In this document: piece after piece, positions 52,042 to 64,000 of the stretch
Layout of the letters: every line of letters begins with the position of its first letter
How positions within the stretch are numbered: position 1 is the first letter of the stretch
DNA from: Branchiostoma floridae
Lineage: Eukaryota > Chordata > Leptocardii > Amphioxiformes > Branchiostomatidae
Length of the DNA: 64,000 bases
Reading direction: 5' to 3'
Assembly (NCBI RefSeq): GCF_000003815.2
Contig: NC_049983.1
Location: 15,558,425 to 15,622,424, forward strand
The notes under the pieces: generated by a model
The model's input: the letters and a program-made list of their open reading frames with translations, nothing else
Databases searched by the model: none
Told to the model about the DNA's origin: nothing
Translations under genes and position numbers: made by a program

Positions 52042-55000
52042 TCACTTCCGGTAAAAATTTGTCCTGTCCTTCTCAAAGGCATGGTGTGCTTGGTGAGCTG
52101 CAAAATAACAAAAAACACTTGTTCAAAATCACTAGCCTGATTAAATCTCGCTTGTAGCAGCCCGCCCAATATCCACTGGGGTGGGGCCAGTTACAGCCCT
52201 GGACAGCAGAGTTTGTATTACACAGACTAGAAAATCAACATTTGGGGGGATTTGGGTGAAGACCTTTTTTAGTGTGTGAACTTTTTGTTTTATCCATTAT
52301 TGTGATTCTGTCCCTTATGAGGCAACAAATGACAAACAAGTAACTCTTCTGGGACCATTGACCTAATATTCTGTCAGTGCATTTTATTTTTTATTTTTAG
52401 TGCATTCTGTCATGCCATTCTACTGCATTTGAATAACTATGGAAACACACAAACATACAAAAAAACAGGCAAACACAACGAATATCCGAGGTAACAAAAC
52501 AAAAACAACTCACGCTTGTAGAACAACGTTGGGAAGTTGGTATTTGGGAGCAGCTCTCTGAACTTGCTGACGACGGTGGCCTTTTCCGCTGCCTCCGCGT
52601 TCTGGTTCCAGATCTGGATGATGTCATCTCTTTCCCTGACACTGACGCTGAGACCCACAACCTCGTCCCCTGGAATAGCACAGAAATTATGCTTCTGACT
52701 TCTACTCTGAGCAGTTTCAATACCAACCAGCAGAAAATGATATATGCCTACCAGTGAAATAACTGAAGGTGGTTGCAGCTCTTCAAAACTAGGCTCTTAA
52801 TTTGTTTGTAACGTGTGACATATTTCTACTGTCGACCCCCAGCTAAGGGTAATGCCAGACCTGGTGGTAGTTGAGAATATTTTCCCGTCAGCTTAAGAGT
52901 GGATAAAGAAACTAAATTTCACATCGTTTGTCTGGCACCATCTGTATAGCAGATGTTCAGGGCCAACGACCTGGACAGTTCCCAGGACTAAAACATAACT
53001 TGCCGGACCTATTGTGATTCCGAAAAAATGTCAGTCACCTGCGATGATGTTTGCTTCACATAACTGCATAACCACAGATTTTGTACTGTTACTGAGGAAC
53101 TAGCTATATATAATTATAAGACAAGAACACTGCGGCGCACATGTGAACTCTGGTGACCAGACGAGCGTGGCGTGGGTTAAATGAAGGGTGGGAAAGGAGA
53201 AATTTGCATATGACCCCGGACCTACTGCGATGTGAAAGTGGGCTGCCTACAAGTTACAACATCGGTTTAGTGGTGCCGCAAACTCCCCAATGTGTGTTGT
53301 ACACCCAAGGTTGAAAGAGATTTCTCACATTGCACACTTGGGATCTATTTTTCATAGTTTAACCCACCTTCTGCTGTATGGTCTGTGAACTGTTCCCCGA
53401 TGACAGCCAGTAGCAGCTCTTTCCACACCACACTCTGGGATAACAACAGATATGATACATGGAGTCAGTGAGGTAATAGAATACAATTTACCTCACTGAA
53501 CAGCTAGCTATACATGTAATTCTTCCTCTGGTTGAGACAGAGAAGACAGACACTATGTACAGTATTTCCAGGTTCAATGTACTGTCCGAGGAAATTTTCC
53601 TAGCTCTTTTTGACACGCACGTGGCGACGGTGGGCCACAACTTAATGTCCTGTCATAAAGCCCCGTTTACAAATCAAGACTTTAGCTCGGCCGAGTTGTC
53701 AGCGAGCTTTAAATTACAAGGAGGCATGAACCTGATGCCTACGAACAAATGGCAGAGTTTCTTCGTCGGCATCAGGGTCATATCTCCTCGTAATTTAGAG
53801 CTCGCTGACAACTCGGCCGAGCTAAATTCTTGATTTGTAAACGGGGCTCAAGGCTGTAACCCTTTCCAATAGTGTGCATGTCAGCTGAGCAACACTTATA
53901 AACCAGCCTATAAACGAGCTTGAAATTTGAACTGTACTACATTATACAAAAACATATCATAACTCACTGTGTCTTTCTTGAAACATTTCATTTTCCAGTA
54001 CCCTCCTCTCATGTTGCACTCGTCCTCCCTAGAAAAAAACAAAAACAAAAATAGAACATTTTAAAACAAGTCGAAGTTTATTGCACAGAGATTAAAACAG
54101 GTACATAAAAAAAAGTAGTACTATTTTGCCATAACAGTTTTACTTTATAAACACTACTCTTCCATCAGGTATAATTTGTTTGCTGCAGGTAATAGTGAAA
54201 GCCAAAGAAAAATGGTTTCAAACAGTGCAAATATTGACGTAATTTTTGACCTACCATATCGGTCTGCGCTCCTCTCTCATGAGGTGGTAACCATAGCGAT
54301 CCTGGATCTCTGAGACGTCAGGAATGTTGTTGAACACCCCCCAGAAACTCTGTAACATTTGAGCAGTTACATAAAACATTTATTATCCATATGAAAACAT
54401 CTACTATGGATACGATGGCAGAATACTGTAAATGCAGAAATGTTTGCGGTGGTTTTATGACTGCGTTTTTTTCTGGTGAGGCAACCTTTCTAGTGGAAAA
54501 AGCAGCCTCTCTCTATTACTGTCCCCAATAAAATTAATTCATTCATATATAATAGTATATAGGGGTTATGACAATAACCTACTGAGTAATGTGACAAAAA
54601 AGGATGTCAGTCTGGATACCTTGCTAGCTTAGGCTGTCAAACTCTCCCTCCATGACAAATCCCTGGTGGGCTTATCTAAGGTTCTTGGCCATTTGAAGAG
54701 TGCCTTGACTTGCCTTGGCTGCCCGAACAGATTTTCTGCTGGCCCTGGCCAAAAATTAAAACTTAAAACTTAAAAGTCTGGATACCAGAGTACAATTTGG
54801 AGAGATACTTACCTCTACTGTGTTGACAGTGTAAATCTTTCTCAGGTTGGCCTCGTACTCTGCTGCTGTTGCTCCTCTTACTGACCTGGGAGAGGAGGAA
54901 AGATTTTATATATTGACAAACGAGGGTGTGCAACACTTAACGGTAAATCCAGTCCACACTTAAGCATGTTATATAGATGCTAGTATATTCTTTCATTAAT

Positions 55001-58000
55001 AGTATATGCTGCCAAATCCAACACAGTACTACTACAGTACTGTACTGTACTGTACAGTACAATGCTGACTGACAGTAGTAGTGGTAGTCGTAACACTGAC
55101 ACAATCGGACGTTCTGTTGTGACTTTTGCAGGAATCTGATATTTGACTACGCGATATGAAGAATTTGTTGATAATGCTTAATATAGATAATCTCAATAAC
55201 AAATGATATGGCACATAAATCAAAGTGACAAATCACGCTTCACAAATAACTCAGTGTCCCCAAGAATTTGGCCTAGCAAATCTATGTATCTAGTTTTTAT
55301 ACCATTGCAGTAGCAATTTGTATGCCAGCCATGTCGACAGACAAGAGAGTAAATAAAGTACATGTTTTCACTGTCAATGCTGTGTGAGTCATCACACTGT
55401 GCTGATGCAGGAACTGCGCAGGCAGTAGGATCAAAATGAAATAGCTCAGCTCTCATAAAACCCCCTGGCTGAAATACAAGATGCTGTCATATTGGGGATT
55501 TCTCATCAAGAGGGTCTTGAACACCTGAATATCTGACATAGTGTGCATATTTCAGGATTACTGATTTTGCTTTACTTGATCTCTTAAAATTCACATTCTT
55601 GTAGAAAAATTTGACAGTTTAATTTAAGGGTCATCATTCCAATTTCATCAATGAAAATATTGTTCAGGAAATTTTGCTCTTGTGTTACAGATTATGAATG
55701 CAAAAACTTGGATATGTGAAGTGTGCATATTTCAGGGATCACCAATTTGAAAGCTCTATTGACATATCACTTAAAATTCACATTCTTGAAGAAAAATGTG
55801 ACAGTTTAAGGTAGATCTACCCTTCAAAATGATGAGAGTAATCATCCCAATTTCGTCAAGAAAAATATTATTCAGAGAATGTTGCTGCCGTAAATAATGT
55901 TTATGAATGCAAAAACCTGCATGATAACATAAATCGTATCCTACACTGCTTATAGTTATACTAGTGCACTGCCTTTCCCAGTACTAGACTCAGTCAACAT
56001 ACGTGTAACAGGGCTCGAAATACTTTTTCTGCATACCTACACTGGTGCAGGTAATATTGAAAATTACCTGCACCAAGACAAATTTTGCCTGCACCTTCTC
56101 AATTTAGGATCATAATCATGATCTAAAATTGTTCAGGAACCATTGCTATTCTTTTTCTTCTTTTATACAACATGTACTTTGTAGGTCGTAACATCCAATG
56201 CAGCTAATAACAATCCACACCTTCATCATAAGACATTTATATATAAAACCCAGTACATGGACCAGTGCAGGTTAGGTGCAGGTAGACACTAGAAATACCT
56301 GCACATCTCTAATTTTACCTGTACTAACCTGCATATGCAGGTGGTATTTCGAGCCCTGGTGTAACCCGACCTGCTTCACAACTACCAAATATGTCTGGTG
56401 TCTCTGGACCCATTCTGGAGAGACCATGACCTCACAGCTGGCCTTGGTATCCTGGTATTTGCTCCCAGAAAAGGGACACTGTCTAAATTTAACTTAGACA
56501 GGTCAAGTTCAAATTTACAGTCTGACTGGCCTAGTTTTAAATTTCCTAAGATAGAAGTTGCAAAAGAAAAGACTTCCATATTCAACGTTTGCTTATATCA
56601 TTATTTGGTACGGAAAAGTTATTATTACATAAGAATAATTGGTTAATCATTGACTAATCATTGACAAAAAATAATTCTTAAATGCATTTCAACAACTGAA
56701 AATATTAAGACTACATTTTCATATCTGAGGGTTTTACAACCCTTTGGAGATCAATATTCAAGAATGTTCAAAACCCCTTAAATTTGACAGCCAGATGTAT
56801 AAGACTTAATTGATATGGTGTCCTCTAAACTAGAACAGCTCGTCTCAGACAATGAAGTTCCAGACAATTACAAGTTTCAGACTGTCTACTGAAAATACAT
56901 CAGACTTCATTCAACGCATTTCAGTTACTACATATAATATATACATGTACATGTACTGCGCAGTTTTGCACATTTTTGTGATGTTATAAGGCATAGAGGC
57001 AGACATCATTATTTTTGATGAATCGCTGCATTTTCACACATCTAGTGATCTGAACCACTCCAATAACCTCTATTAAGTAAATTGTATGGCTCATAAAGAA
57101 GAATACCAGAAGGAGAGTATATCAAAACATGCTGATAAAATCATACTGAATATGGCTGTATGGCTTGATATATGGTCCTTTGACATGCAAATCAAGGACA
57201 TCAATAGACAGCCAGCTTCTGCCAGCCCTCACTGATATGGAAAGTAGTAAAACACAATATATAAGTATAGCGGGGCTCAAAATAATGTACTTACAATGTG
57301 CGGAAAACAGTTTTTGCACCAATAATTTTATAGTACTTACAATTTGGCATTCAGCAAAAAAATGCAAGTTTTCTATAAATCACACATATTAGATAGGCTG
57401 TAGTACTAGTAGTAGTAGATAGGGATAGATTGACAATCTAACTGTATGAAATTAATATTTCTCAATCTGAGTTCAGTATAATCTTAAAATACCTTTCTAA
57501 TATGTTCATTAAATATTTTTCATGTATTTCACTGGCTGATCAAAACATATTTAACTTCCGGTTTGGATGACGTCCACCACGCATCCGTATAAACAGATTA
57601 GTTTGTTGACATGACAACAATACGTGATATACAGCGATCAAAAGTCATGCTTTTGTGCACTACAACTGTATGGTTACACTACAGATACAATGCAGCAAAA
57701 CTTAACAAACGTTTATAACAACGTCGGCTACTATAATCTCTCACTTTGTAATTGTAGAATGATTATATAGTCAGTGACAATGAACAACAATATTGTTATA
57801 TATATGTCAACTGCTTTTAATATTGCATGACCAAAAGTCAATTTCGCTTGATCATCGTATGAACACTATGATGATGAAAAAAATGTTACAACTTATTTAC
57901 AATTGAGGGGAAGGTACTTTAAGTGGTGAAAGAGGATGGGATCGTAAAAAACATGATCATAAAAATCCACCCCAAAAGTACAATGGACCAGCCCTACAGA

Positions 58001-60397
58001 ATTGGTATCCAAGTCTCACACAATGGGACAGGTGTGTGGATCTCATTTAAATGTATGTTTGTTTTTATATGTCACAGCAGATGTGTGACAAGTTGTTTTG
58101 TATTGTTCATGTCTAAGGTAGTTTCTAAAGTATTTAAAGGTTGGCATTATAGGATAAGAAAAGCATTGAAAAACGAGAACGAAAAAAGATTTTTCAAAGG
58201 AAATATTTTGCAATGGCAATACAGCATTACAGCATTACAGCATTACAAGTTTACAACATGTAAAACATGTTATGTACACTCTGACAGCAAAAACAAACAA
58301 ACAAAACAGGTGGGTAAATTTCCATCCATCCATCCATCAACTAGTACTTTGAAAGGTGCATATTTTATATACAATTTAGTCAGTTTAAACACTCTTCCTC
58401 AGTTTTGATTTGTTTTTCTTCCAATATTTATAAACACAGAATTACATGTATTGTATTCATTTTTTTTTTTCATTCTAAACCTAAAGAACAAAGTTTACAG
58501 ATCAGTCGTCAAGTAAAGATTAGAACTAGCTGCTGAGTAAAAGTCAACAATTTTGTTGACTTGTTCTATTTTATAATCACCCCCTTAAGGACATATGCTA
58601 TGATGACACATGTACTGATCAGCCTTGACTAAGAACAAACAATAATATCCTCGAAATCCAGAAAATGTTTTCTCAAATGCAAACAAAATTCATGTCCTGC
58701 ATGGCATGTTGTGTAATCTATTATATTCTATAAGATGCAAGTACTTTTCACAATTTAAACTACAATTAACTTCATTAAGAGTTGATAATATTTACTGAAG
58801 GCTTGAAAAAAACATTCATATAATTTTCTCTATATGCTAGATATATGCTCTATATTTTCATTTGAATGCTACAAAGCAAAATCATAGATGATGAGTGGTT
58901 AAACCATAAACAATTTCGCAAATGATAAAGTGTCCATCAACTCAGGAGGGGTAATACTAATAGTAAAGAATTGCCAGAGATTTTCAAGGCCTTTAGTAGA
59001 CAATAGATTTCCTAAACCCTATTCATTTCGTGGTCCCATTTGGTTGCATCATTCTCCATTTTTCGTGGAATGTCCCATATGTGAACAAAGACATTGTTCT
59101 TGCTGGGAAAAGAAACACAATACTGCTGGTTACTGTAAATCTATTTATTTTCAGATTTAATTTCAGATAAGGGATGGAAAGGAGGCTTTTATCCAGAGTT
59201 TTAAGTTTAGGGTTGAAACTATTTGGTAGTACAGAAGTAAGAAATGCATATTCATGATATCATGATCTATGAAGTGGAGAAAACCAAGAAAGTAATACCA
59301 GAGCAAACATTTCAAGATCTACAGTATGTACACTGATCTGTCAGACAAGCTGGCAAGGGAATCAGCTGAGAAATGACAAATGACGATCAGACCAATGTGG
59401 CCTTTGCTGAGGCAACAGAATTGCAGACGACACAAACCAGTATTTCCTACAAAAAGTTGGTCATAAATTTTTGGGTTGTTTCTTGGAAGCCATAGAAAAA
59501 ATATTTGTGTCCCTTTGGGAGCTTGGTTACCCAGCCAGCTGGGTCATTAGCATACAAATCACAACAGCTAGGTGGCCTTTACTGAGGGAAAACTGCAGAC
59601 GACAAATTATGTGAATTTCCAAACAGAATTATCATTGCTGTCGTGTTTTCTCTGTCTGGGCTTGTTCTTGGACAACGCAAAAATAATGATCTTTGTCCAC
59701 TGGGGTGTCAAGTTACCCGACCAGCTGACTCATTAGCATACAAATCACAACCAGAGCTGAAGCCGCTACGAAGCCTTTGCTGAGGAAAAAAAGATGAAAC
59801 TGCAGACGACAGCCGCCCACGCGTGTTTCCTCAGAAAATACGGTACATATACGGCTAATTCCTGGGACACGTAAAAATTTGGGCTTCCTGGTTGTCTGAC
59901 CAGCTGGGCTTTTCACTTGGTTACCTGGCCGCCTGAACTCACGATCACACAAAAACAAACAAAACATGGACGCGTTGTTCTTTACCCTACCGCTAAAAAT
60001 TACACCGTTACGTACGCAATAAACCTACATAAATGAGCAGGAAAATAATTTGGGAAACAGGATGGATTCATACAACAGCTTGACAACAAATTCTGCAAGC
60101 AAACTCAGTTCTAAGAGGAAAAGTGCAGAAACGTCAAAAATTTCAGAAAGCTGCACTCTCAGTCAGACGACAGCTAGTCAAGTGCGCAGTTAGCTAGTTA
60201 TATAGCGGGTCCCGCCAAAATTTGCCGCCGATTTTGTCCACTTACTTGTCCAGCCAGAAGGTCCATGCTGTGTTGAGGGGGATGCCCGTCTTCTCGTTTC
60301 TCTGGATGCCGTCTATGGCGGCTCGGGGCAGTTTTGGAGAGGAGCCTGGCACCGGTGGTTCGGGACTCTGCAGAGAATCGACTGTCGACGCCGCCAT
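52042..60397 (-). CDS. EIF4E3: Eukaryotic translation initiation factor 4E type 3
   Basis: Coding exons: 60246-60397, 54813-54885, 54255-54349, 53968-54028, 53368-53434, 52514-52669, 52042-52097; 660 nt, 219 aa (human eIF4E3 about 224). All junctions are GT-AG and phases agree. The protein has the IPLNTAWTFWLDK start, ATAAEYEANLRKIYTVNTVE, FWGVFNNIP, YHLMREERRPIWEDE (cap-contacting Trp), GGYWKMKCFKKDT, VWKELLLAVIGEQFTD, VVGLSVSVRERDDIIQIWN, and the short PH-HHAFE tail diagnostic of type 3. It binds the mRNA 5' cap in the cytoplasm or nucleus. The residue matching mouse Cys52 is Tyr61. Start: ATG in CCAAGATGGCGGC. A minus-strand AATAAA at 51753-51748 is the likely poly(A) signal. Confidence 0.93.
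53657..53848. mobile_element. MITE with AGCCCCGTTTACAAATCAAG ends (EIF4E3 intron)
   Basis: AGCCCCGTTTACAAATCAAG...GCTCGGCCGAGTTGTCAGCG and the inverse AGCTCGCTGACAACTCGGCC...ATTTGTAAACGGGGCT. About 190 bp, near-perfect hairpin, with a GGCATGAACCTGATGCC centre. Confidence 0.85.
55538..55925. repeat. Tandem duplication, about 190-bp unit (EIF4E3 intron 1)
   Basis: Two units share GTGTGCATATTTCAGG, CTTAAAATTCACATTCTTG.AGAAAAAT and TTATGAATGCAAAAAC.T. No coding sense. Confidence 0.7.
56009..56358. mobile_element. hAT-like MITE, CAGGGCTCGAAAT ends (EIF4E3 intron 1)
   Basis: CAGGGCTCGAAATA ... TATTTCGAGCCCTG, flanked by GTGTAA on both sides. Subterminal CTGCACC / GGTGCAGG words point inward from each end. 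Sister of 5304-5636 but with a different subterminal word. Confidence 0.8.
56360..59385. other. EIF4E3 intron 1, no further gene seen
   Basis: AT-rich intron sequence. It includes a GGGGCTCAAAATAATG scrap (57273) related to the CAGGGCTCGAAAT elements and a short (ATTACAGC)n run near 58220. The 161-codon plus-strand frame at 57923-58408 has no ATG-led coding signature and is not called. Confidence 0.5.
59390..59940. repeat. Three imperfect tandem units near the 5' end of EIF4E3 intron 1
   Basis: The units share TTGCTGAGG, CTGCAGACGACA, CCAGCTG..TCATTAGCATACA(AATCACAAC) and TTCTTGGA. Period about 180 bp. Position just inside intron 1 would suit a regulatory role, but nothing shows it. Confidence 0.55.
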
Positions 60398-60430
60398 CTT
60401 GGCCCGGGACAGCCACGTCACGTGACGAAA
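60398..60430 (-). promoter_or_regulatory. EIF4E3: EIF4E3 core promoter elements
   Basis: On the minus strand a palindromic E-box GTCACGTGAC (60417-60426) lies about 20 bases before the start codon, which itself sits in a YY1-type CCAAGATGGCGGC. CpG-rich surroundings and no TATA box fit a housekeeping promoter. Transcription start not determinable here. Confidence 0.55.
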
Positions 60431-61360
60431 ACATACTGACGTCAAAAGATCGTCTGAAATCTGGGATGCGAAACACGCAGTTTCTTTATTACTCCCCAAG
60501 GACATTTTGCTTGCTGAAAATGTAATAATAACTTGTCCCATAGGGTTTATTATTCGTCATAGGATTTGGAGACTATTACCTATTGGTAAGCGAACAGAAT
60601 GGCATCAGAGGAATGAAAACCGGGCATGCGAAACGCGCGTTTGAACTTCTCTTTATTAGTCACAAAAGAATTTTTGCTCGCTGATGTAACGTTAATAAAA
60701 ACTGGTCAAACATAACGTTACTTGAGGATTTTTACAGAATTTTTGAAACAGCAAGAAACTGACGTCAAACGATCGACTGAAAACCTAACTTATGTGAGAA
60801 AAGCAAACCTTTTTTACTTGCTTGCTAATAATAAAAATTGGTTGAATGGCATTAAAAACTGCCAGGGAAGTTAAGAGACTACATGTTGACAGGTTAAACA
60901 TCGGACTGACCTCAAAACCTGAAAACCAGGGATACGGAAACCGTGACGTAGTTAACCTTTTCTCTACTTAAATTCGACATCGGAGACAATCCTAGTCCCC
61001 AAGCGCAGCAGCCTAAGGATCAGTGCCACTGCATGTACTTGAAAAATTCAGTACACTATTTCAGAAGGAGCTCGAGGTGAAACGTTGACATTAGGACAAG
61101 GTAAATTGGTGCACTACCAATATAATATTAATGTTGACTGAGAACACACGTAAAACGCTTGAGACTGAGCTGGAACCTAGTTCTTAGCCCCAAAGTTTAC
61201 TGTTATTTTCCTGCGCTGCAGTCGGGCAATAATCTTTCGCTGCTGCAATTCGCATGGAGATGTTTAGTACAGGCATTCCGACTGTTTCTCGCAATGTTTT
61301 CGGAACTGACACGATTCATTTGTTTAGAACACAGTTGTTAACATAAATTCGCATAATTCC
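60431..61360. other. Spacer upstream of EIF4E3
   Basis: No gene supported. EIF4E3 (minus) and SMIM30 (plus) diverge across 1.6 kb. ACGTCAAACGATCG and ACGTCAAAAGATCG strings (60771, 60438) look like two ends of an old short duplication together with GAAAACC.GG.ATGCGAAAC.CGC. Confidence 0.35.
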
Positions 61361-61545
61361 ATCCGGTGCCATTATACCACCACCTCTAAAAACGTTGTTA
61401 TAGATGCCTTCTCAAGATTGTCTTCAACACGTAATATCTGAATTGCATTACATTTTAGGATATTCAATATTCGGTGTTCAAGACAATTTTGGGAAGACCT
61501 CTATACTAACATTTTTTTGAGGTGTCGGTATTATGGCACCTGGTG
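61361..61545. mobile_element. Foldback MITE, CCGGTGCCATTATACCACCA ends
   Basis: CATCCGGTGCCATTATACCA...GATGCCTTCTCAAGATTGTC and its inverse GACAATTTTGGGAAGACCTC...GGTATTATGGCACCTGGTGG, about 185 bp, almost entirely stem. Non-coding. Confidence 0.8.
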
Positions 61546-62007
61546 GAAGTATGATAGTCGATGATACAATGAAAAAGATCGGACTGATCGTCTCTTCTTT
61601 TGCTTATTTCTTTATCTGAGTGCTTCTTTAGTAGAATTTAAGATCTACTTGCATTATTATTTTGTAGTTAGCCGCAGGAAAGTTATACTTTTGTTGCGTC
61701 ACTACTAAAACTTATTCTTTTTATTTGTTTCGAATTCCGTCCGTCGTTTGTACCACTGAACGCCTGAGAAATAGTGCCGAAAGCAAACACCTGCTCCGAG
61801 ACTTTTCTACTTTGTCTCTCTTCTTCTTTCCTTCTAAGCACCCGCCTTTATCATCTTCCAGTTGAGAAGACCTTTAGACTTTGCTGTTCCGACAATCAGT
61901 AATAAAACCACCTGTAAGTCACCTGGGCGACCTTTGACCTACATGATGTGCCCAGAATCATATGACATCATCACGTGCCTTTTCTGTACAACTGTGGCGT
62001 GTCCAAC

Positions 62008-62184
62008 ATGGCGGAACTCTGGCAGGTTCTTCTCCTTTCTCTGCAAGTTCTGGCGTTCTTCTTGCCGGGAGCCCAGGCTTTCGACGGTGGGGACGCCGTA
62101 GCGCTCATCCTGGGTCTGATCATCGGGATTCTGGGGATCTGTGCGTGTTTAGGCTGCTACGCTAGGAGGAGAGCGGGCGCATAG
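62008..62184 (+). CDS. SMIM30: Small integral membrane protein 30 homologue
   Basis: Single-exon frame of 58 aa starting at ATG 62008 in CCAACATGGCGG; an in-frame upstream ATG at 61975 would add 11 unrelated residues and is less likely. Layout: cleavable signal peptide (WQVLLLSLQVLAFFLPGAQA), then FDGGDAVALILGLIIGILGI as the transmembrane segment, then CACLGCYARRRAGA as a basic cytosolic tail. Vertebrate SMIM30 shares the GDA(I/V)AL core, ICACLG-YAR and total length (about 59 aa). In mammals it is an ER/Golgi-membrane microprotein encoded in a transcript once taken for non-coding. The YY1-like start context matches EIF4E3. Function in this animal is not shown. Confidence 0.9.
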   Translation: MAELWQVLLLSLQVLAFFLPGAQAFDGGDAVALILGLIIGILGICACLGCYARRRAGA

Positions 62185-64000
62185 CCAGACACACACTTGC
62201 CGACGAGTCGCCAACTCAGATTCGCCCCCCTCCCCACCCCTCTTCCAATCGCCGTTGCAGTTTTCCAAGCCAGCGCGGCTAATATGCAGTTTTAAATGTG
62301 ACACCTTGCGATGAAGAATGACAAGACTTTATATTTTCATATCCTTGAAGATGGAGCCTTAAGGAGAAGAAGTTGTATTTCCGAAGAGCGAAGAAGAAGA
62401 CCAAAACCACGAGGATGCAGCCCCAGTGTATACAGCTGAAGAAACCCAACGCCAGTTTGTTTTCACAATAGCCACCGATGTTATCACAAATCTTCAACAA
62501 CCCACGCGGATTCCGTAACTCCAAGGGACCAGGATTTCCATGATCAGTCGTCTTCAAAGTCAACCAGGCCATGACAGTGAACAAGCAACATCAAAAGTAA
62601 ACTTGCCCCAGGAAATTCATCTTCAGCTGGACAGAAACCCTTAAGAACTACGCAATCCTTTTTTGACAACATAAGAAGCAAGTGGAACTCTTCCAAACAA
62701 GAAGGATGTTGTGTGAATTCTTCATCGCACAAGGATGCTTTGAAAGATAAGAAATTGAACAGGCACACAGCCAGTCTTGAGTAGGACATTGAATTGGAAT
62801 AATTTGTGGTCGAAATGTAGTGGTCTGTGTTGTCGTTCTGTTTTCCATATCCATGCATTGTATTGTTATACCTTGGTTATACATGGTATCTGTACCTATG
62901 TTACTGTGAATCTTGAAGAAATGTTTGTGATGGTTTATTTTTGCGGTGACCTCTGCACAGAGAAATCATGACACTGGTGATGTGTTTCCATTGTATTACT
63001 ACTATTGAATTGTTTCAGGTGCAAACATAAAACATCTCAAAAACTTCCTTTTATATTCTACTGCAAAATCAAGTTTCTGACAGAAATAAGCATATATAAG
63101 TTACAATATGCAGTATTTTCTGTATGAAATTAGCAACATTTTGCCTTCTTTTGAACCATCCCTATTGGGGTATTACATTTTGTTCCCACTCTGAAGAAAA
63201 TGTGAGGTAGACCAAGAAAAAAAGTGTTAGAAGTTACAATGCACTTTGTTATTGTCAAGTCCCCATCTTCAATGATATGAAACCAGTCTTTTTGTCACAG
63301 TGGATAATCAAAGTACTTTGTATTCTGAACTATTTTAGTTGATGATTATCATCTAAGAAGTATTAAAGAATGATAAGCAATGTACTATATCAAAGGTACA
63401 CATATGAATGAATATACTAGTGGATGTTTTGTAGTGGTTTGATATGTAAAACAGTATCAATATGCAATGTATTTTAGGATTGTTGAAGAAAAGTCATTTC
63501 TGTTAAGAATCGATACAAGAGCATAAAAAGAATGGTCAATTTTCAGCAAGTATTTTGTCAGAAAGTATGACGATTTAGATATAATTTTCTTTCTCACATG
63601 ATATCTGGTCATTCAGGCAAATTAAGGGCAAATAATTTTAATTTTTGGTACGAGTCGACTAGCCTTGTTATATAAATATGGTTAGGCTTCAAAATATGTA
63701 TATGAATGAAGGTTAGACATCCATGTAATAAGAATGTTATGATATGCCAAATACTGGTAACCGTTTCTAAACTGTTTAACTGTTTATAAAATCACATCTA
63801 GTTGCTTGACTAACTGCTATTTGGCAAATGTGAATGACACTTTGTTAGGCACAATTATATGTACTGCAAGTGAAGCACCTTTTTTGACTCAAGGTTGCCG
63901 ATATTGATACATGCCATCATATCATGCTAACATCAGCTTTCATAATTCTGCCATTCACCCTAAGACCGAAACATCTCAAAAGAGAAAGCCAAATCTAAAG
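62185..64000. other. Downstream of SMIM30: probable 3' UTR, then repeats
   Basis: No further gene supported. Candidate poly(A) signal ATTAAA at 63362. Minus-strand frames at 62279-62584 and 62544-62858 lie opposite the presumed UTR and have no domains. A GAAGGTTAGACATCCATGTAA-type element is at 63703-63830. Confidence 0.45.

Noticed and set aside
51638-52054. 138-codon plus-strand frame overlapping EIF4E3 exon 7 antisense
   Set aside because: No homology; it runs through the presumed 3' UTR and the terminal exon in the opposite direction.
57923-58408. 161-codon plus-strand frame in EIF4E3 intron 1
   Set aside because: It begins at a GTG, lies in AT-rich intron, and shows no domain or conserved motif; length is within chance for such sequence.
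62279-62858. Two minus-strand frames of about 100 codons downstream of SMIM30
   Set aside because: They oppose the probable 3' UTR and contain no recognisable domain; hydrophobic runs come from A/T-rich sequence.
1-64000. tRNA, rRNA or viral genes
   Set aside because: No cloverleaf or rRNA signature and no viral gene was recognised; the only retro-element coding piece is a broken reverse transcriptase fragment at 26419-26860.

Overview
ORGANISM. The window is eukaryotic and animal. It has split genes with GT-AG introns, a metazoan sialyltransferase family, eIF4E3 and SMIM30 homologues, and dozens of short inverted-repeat transposons. A cephalochordate (amphioxus, Branchiostoma) fits best; that is inference from gene content and repeat style, not a database match. 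Two N runs (about 6250-6861 and 39529-39628) mark a draft assembly.

LEFT HALF (1-33.7 kb): a head-to-tail array of alpha-2,8-sialyltransferase (ST8Sia-like) genes, all on the minus strand. I resolve seven complete gene models and the first exon of an eighth, called here A to H from left to right; transcription runs H to A. The basic gene has four coding exons: (1) short cytoplasmic tail plus signal anchor; (2) a variable stem ending in a conserved FNSTEVQ(N/K)MR block; (3) sialylmotif L; (4) sialylmotifs S, III and VS. Every coding intron is phase 2, so exons can be lost or gained in frame: gene B has no recognisable stem exon, D has two, and C has an extra truncated exon 3. In gene E a roughly 390-bp retroposon sits inside exon 3, but its target-site duplication AAGGTT supplies AG|GT at both ends, so splicing would restore the frame exactly. 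This is a candidate newly born intron.

MIDDLE (34-45 kb): a plus-strand gene for a small protein (about 143 aa) ending in a cysteine cluster and a CaaX box (CVIQ). A 2.5-kb tandem duplication has given it two alternative first exons (39055-39163 and 41633-41738), which share three downstream exons.

RIGHT (45-64 kb): a 7.5-kb stretch without a gene, rich in MITEs; then eIF4E3 on the minus strand (seven coding exons, 52042-60397, 219 aa); then SMIM30 on the plus strand (62008-62184, 58 aa), an intronless membrane microprotein, with downstream flank to the window end.

The ST8Sia products would work in the Golgi, capping or extending sialylated glycans. The other three genes have no visible functional link to the array.
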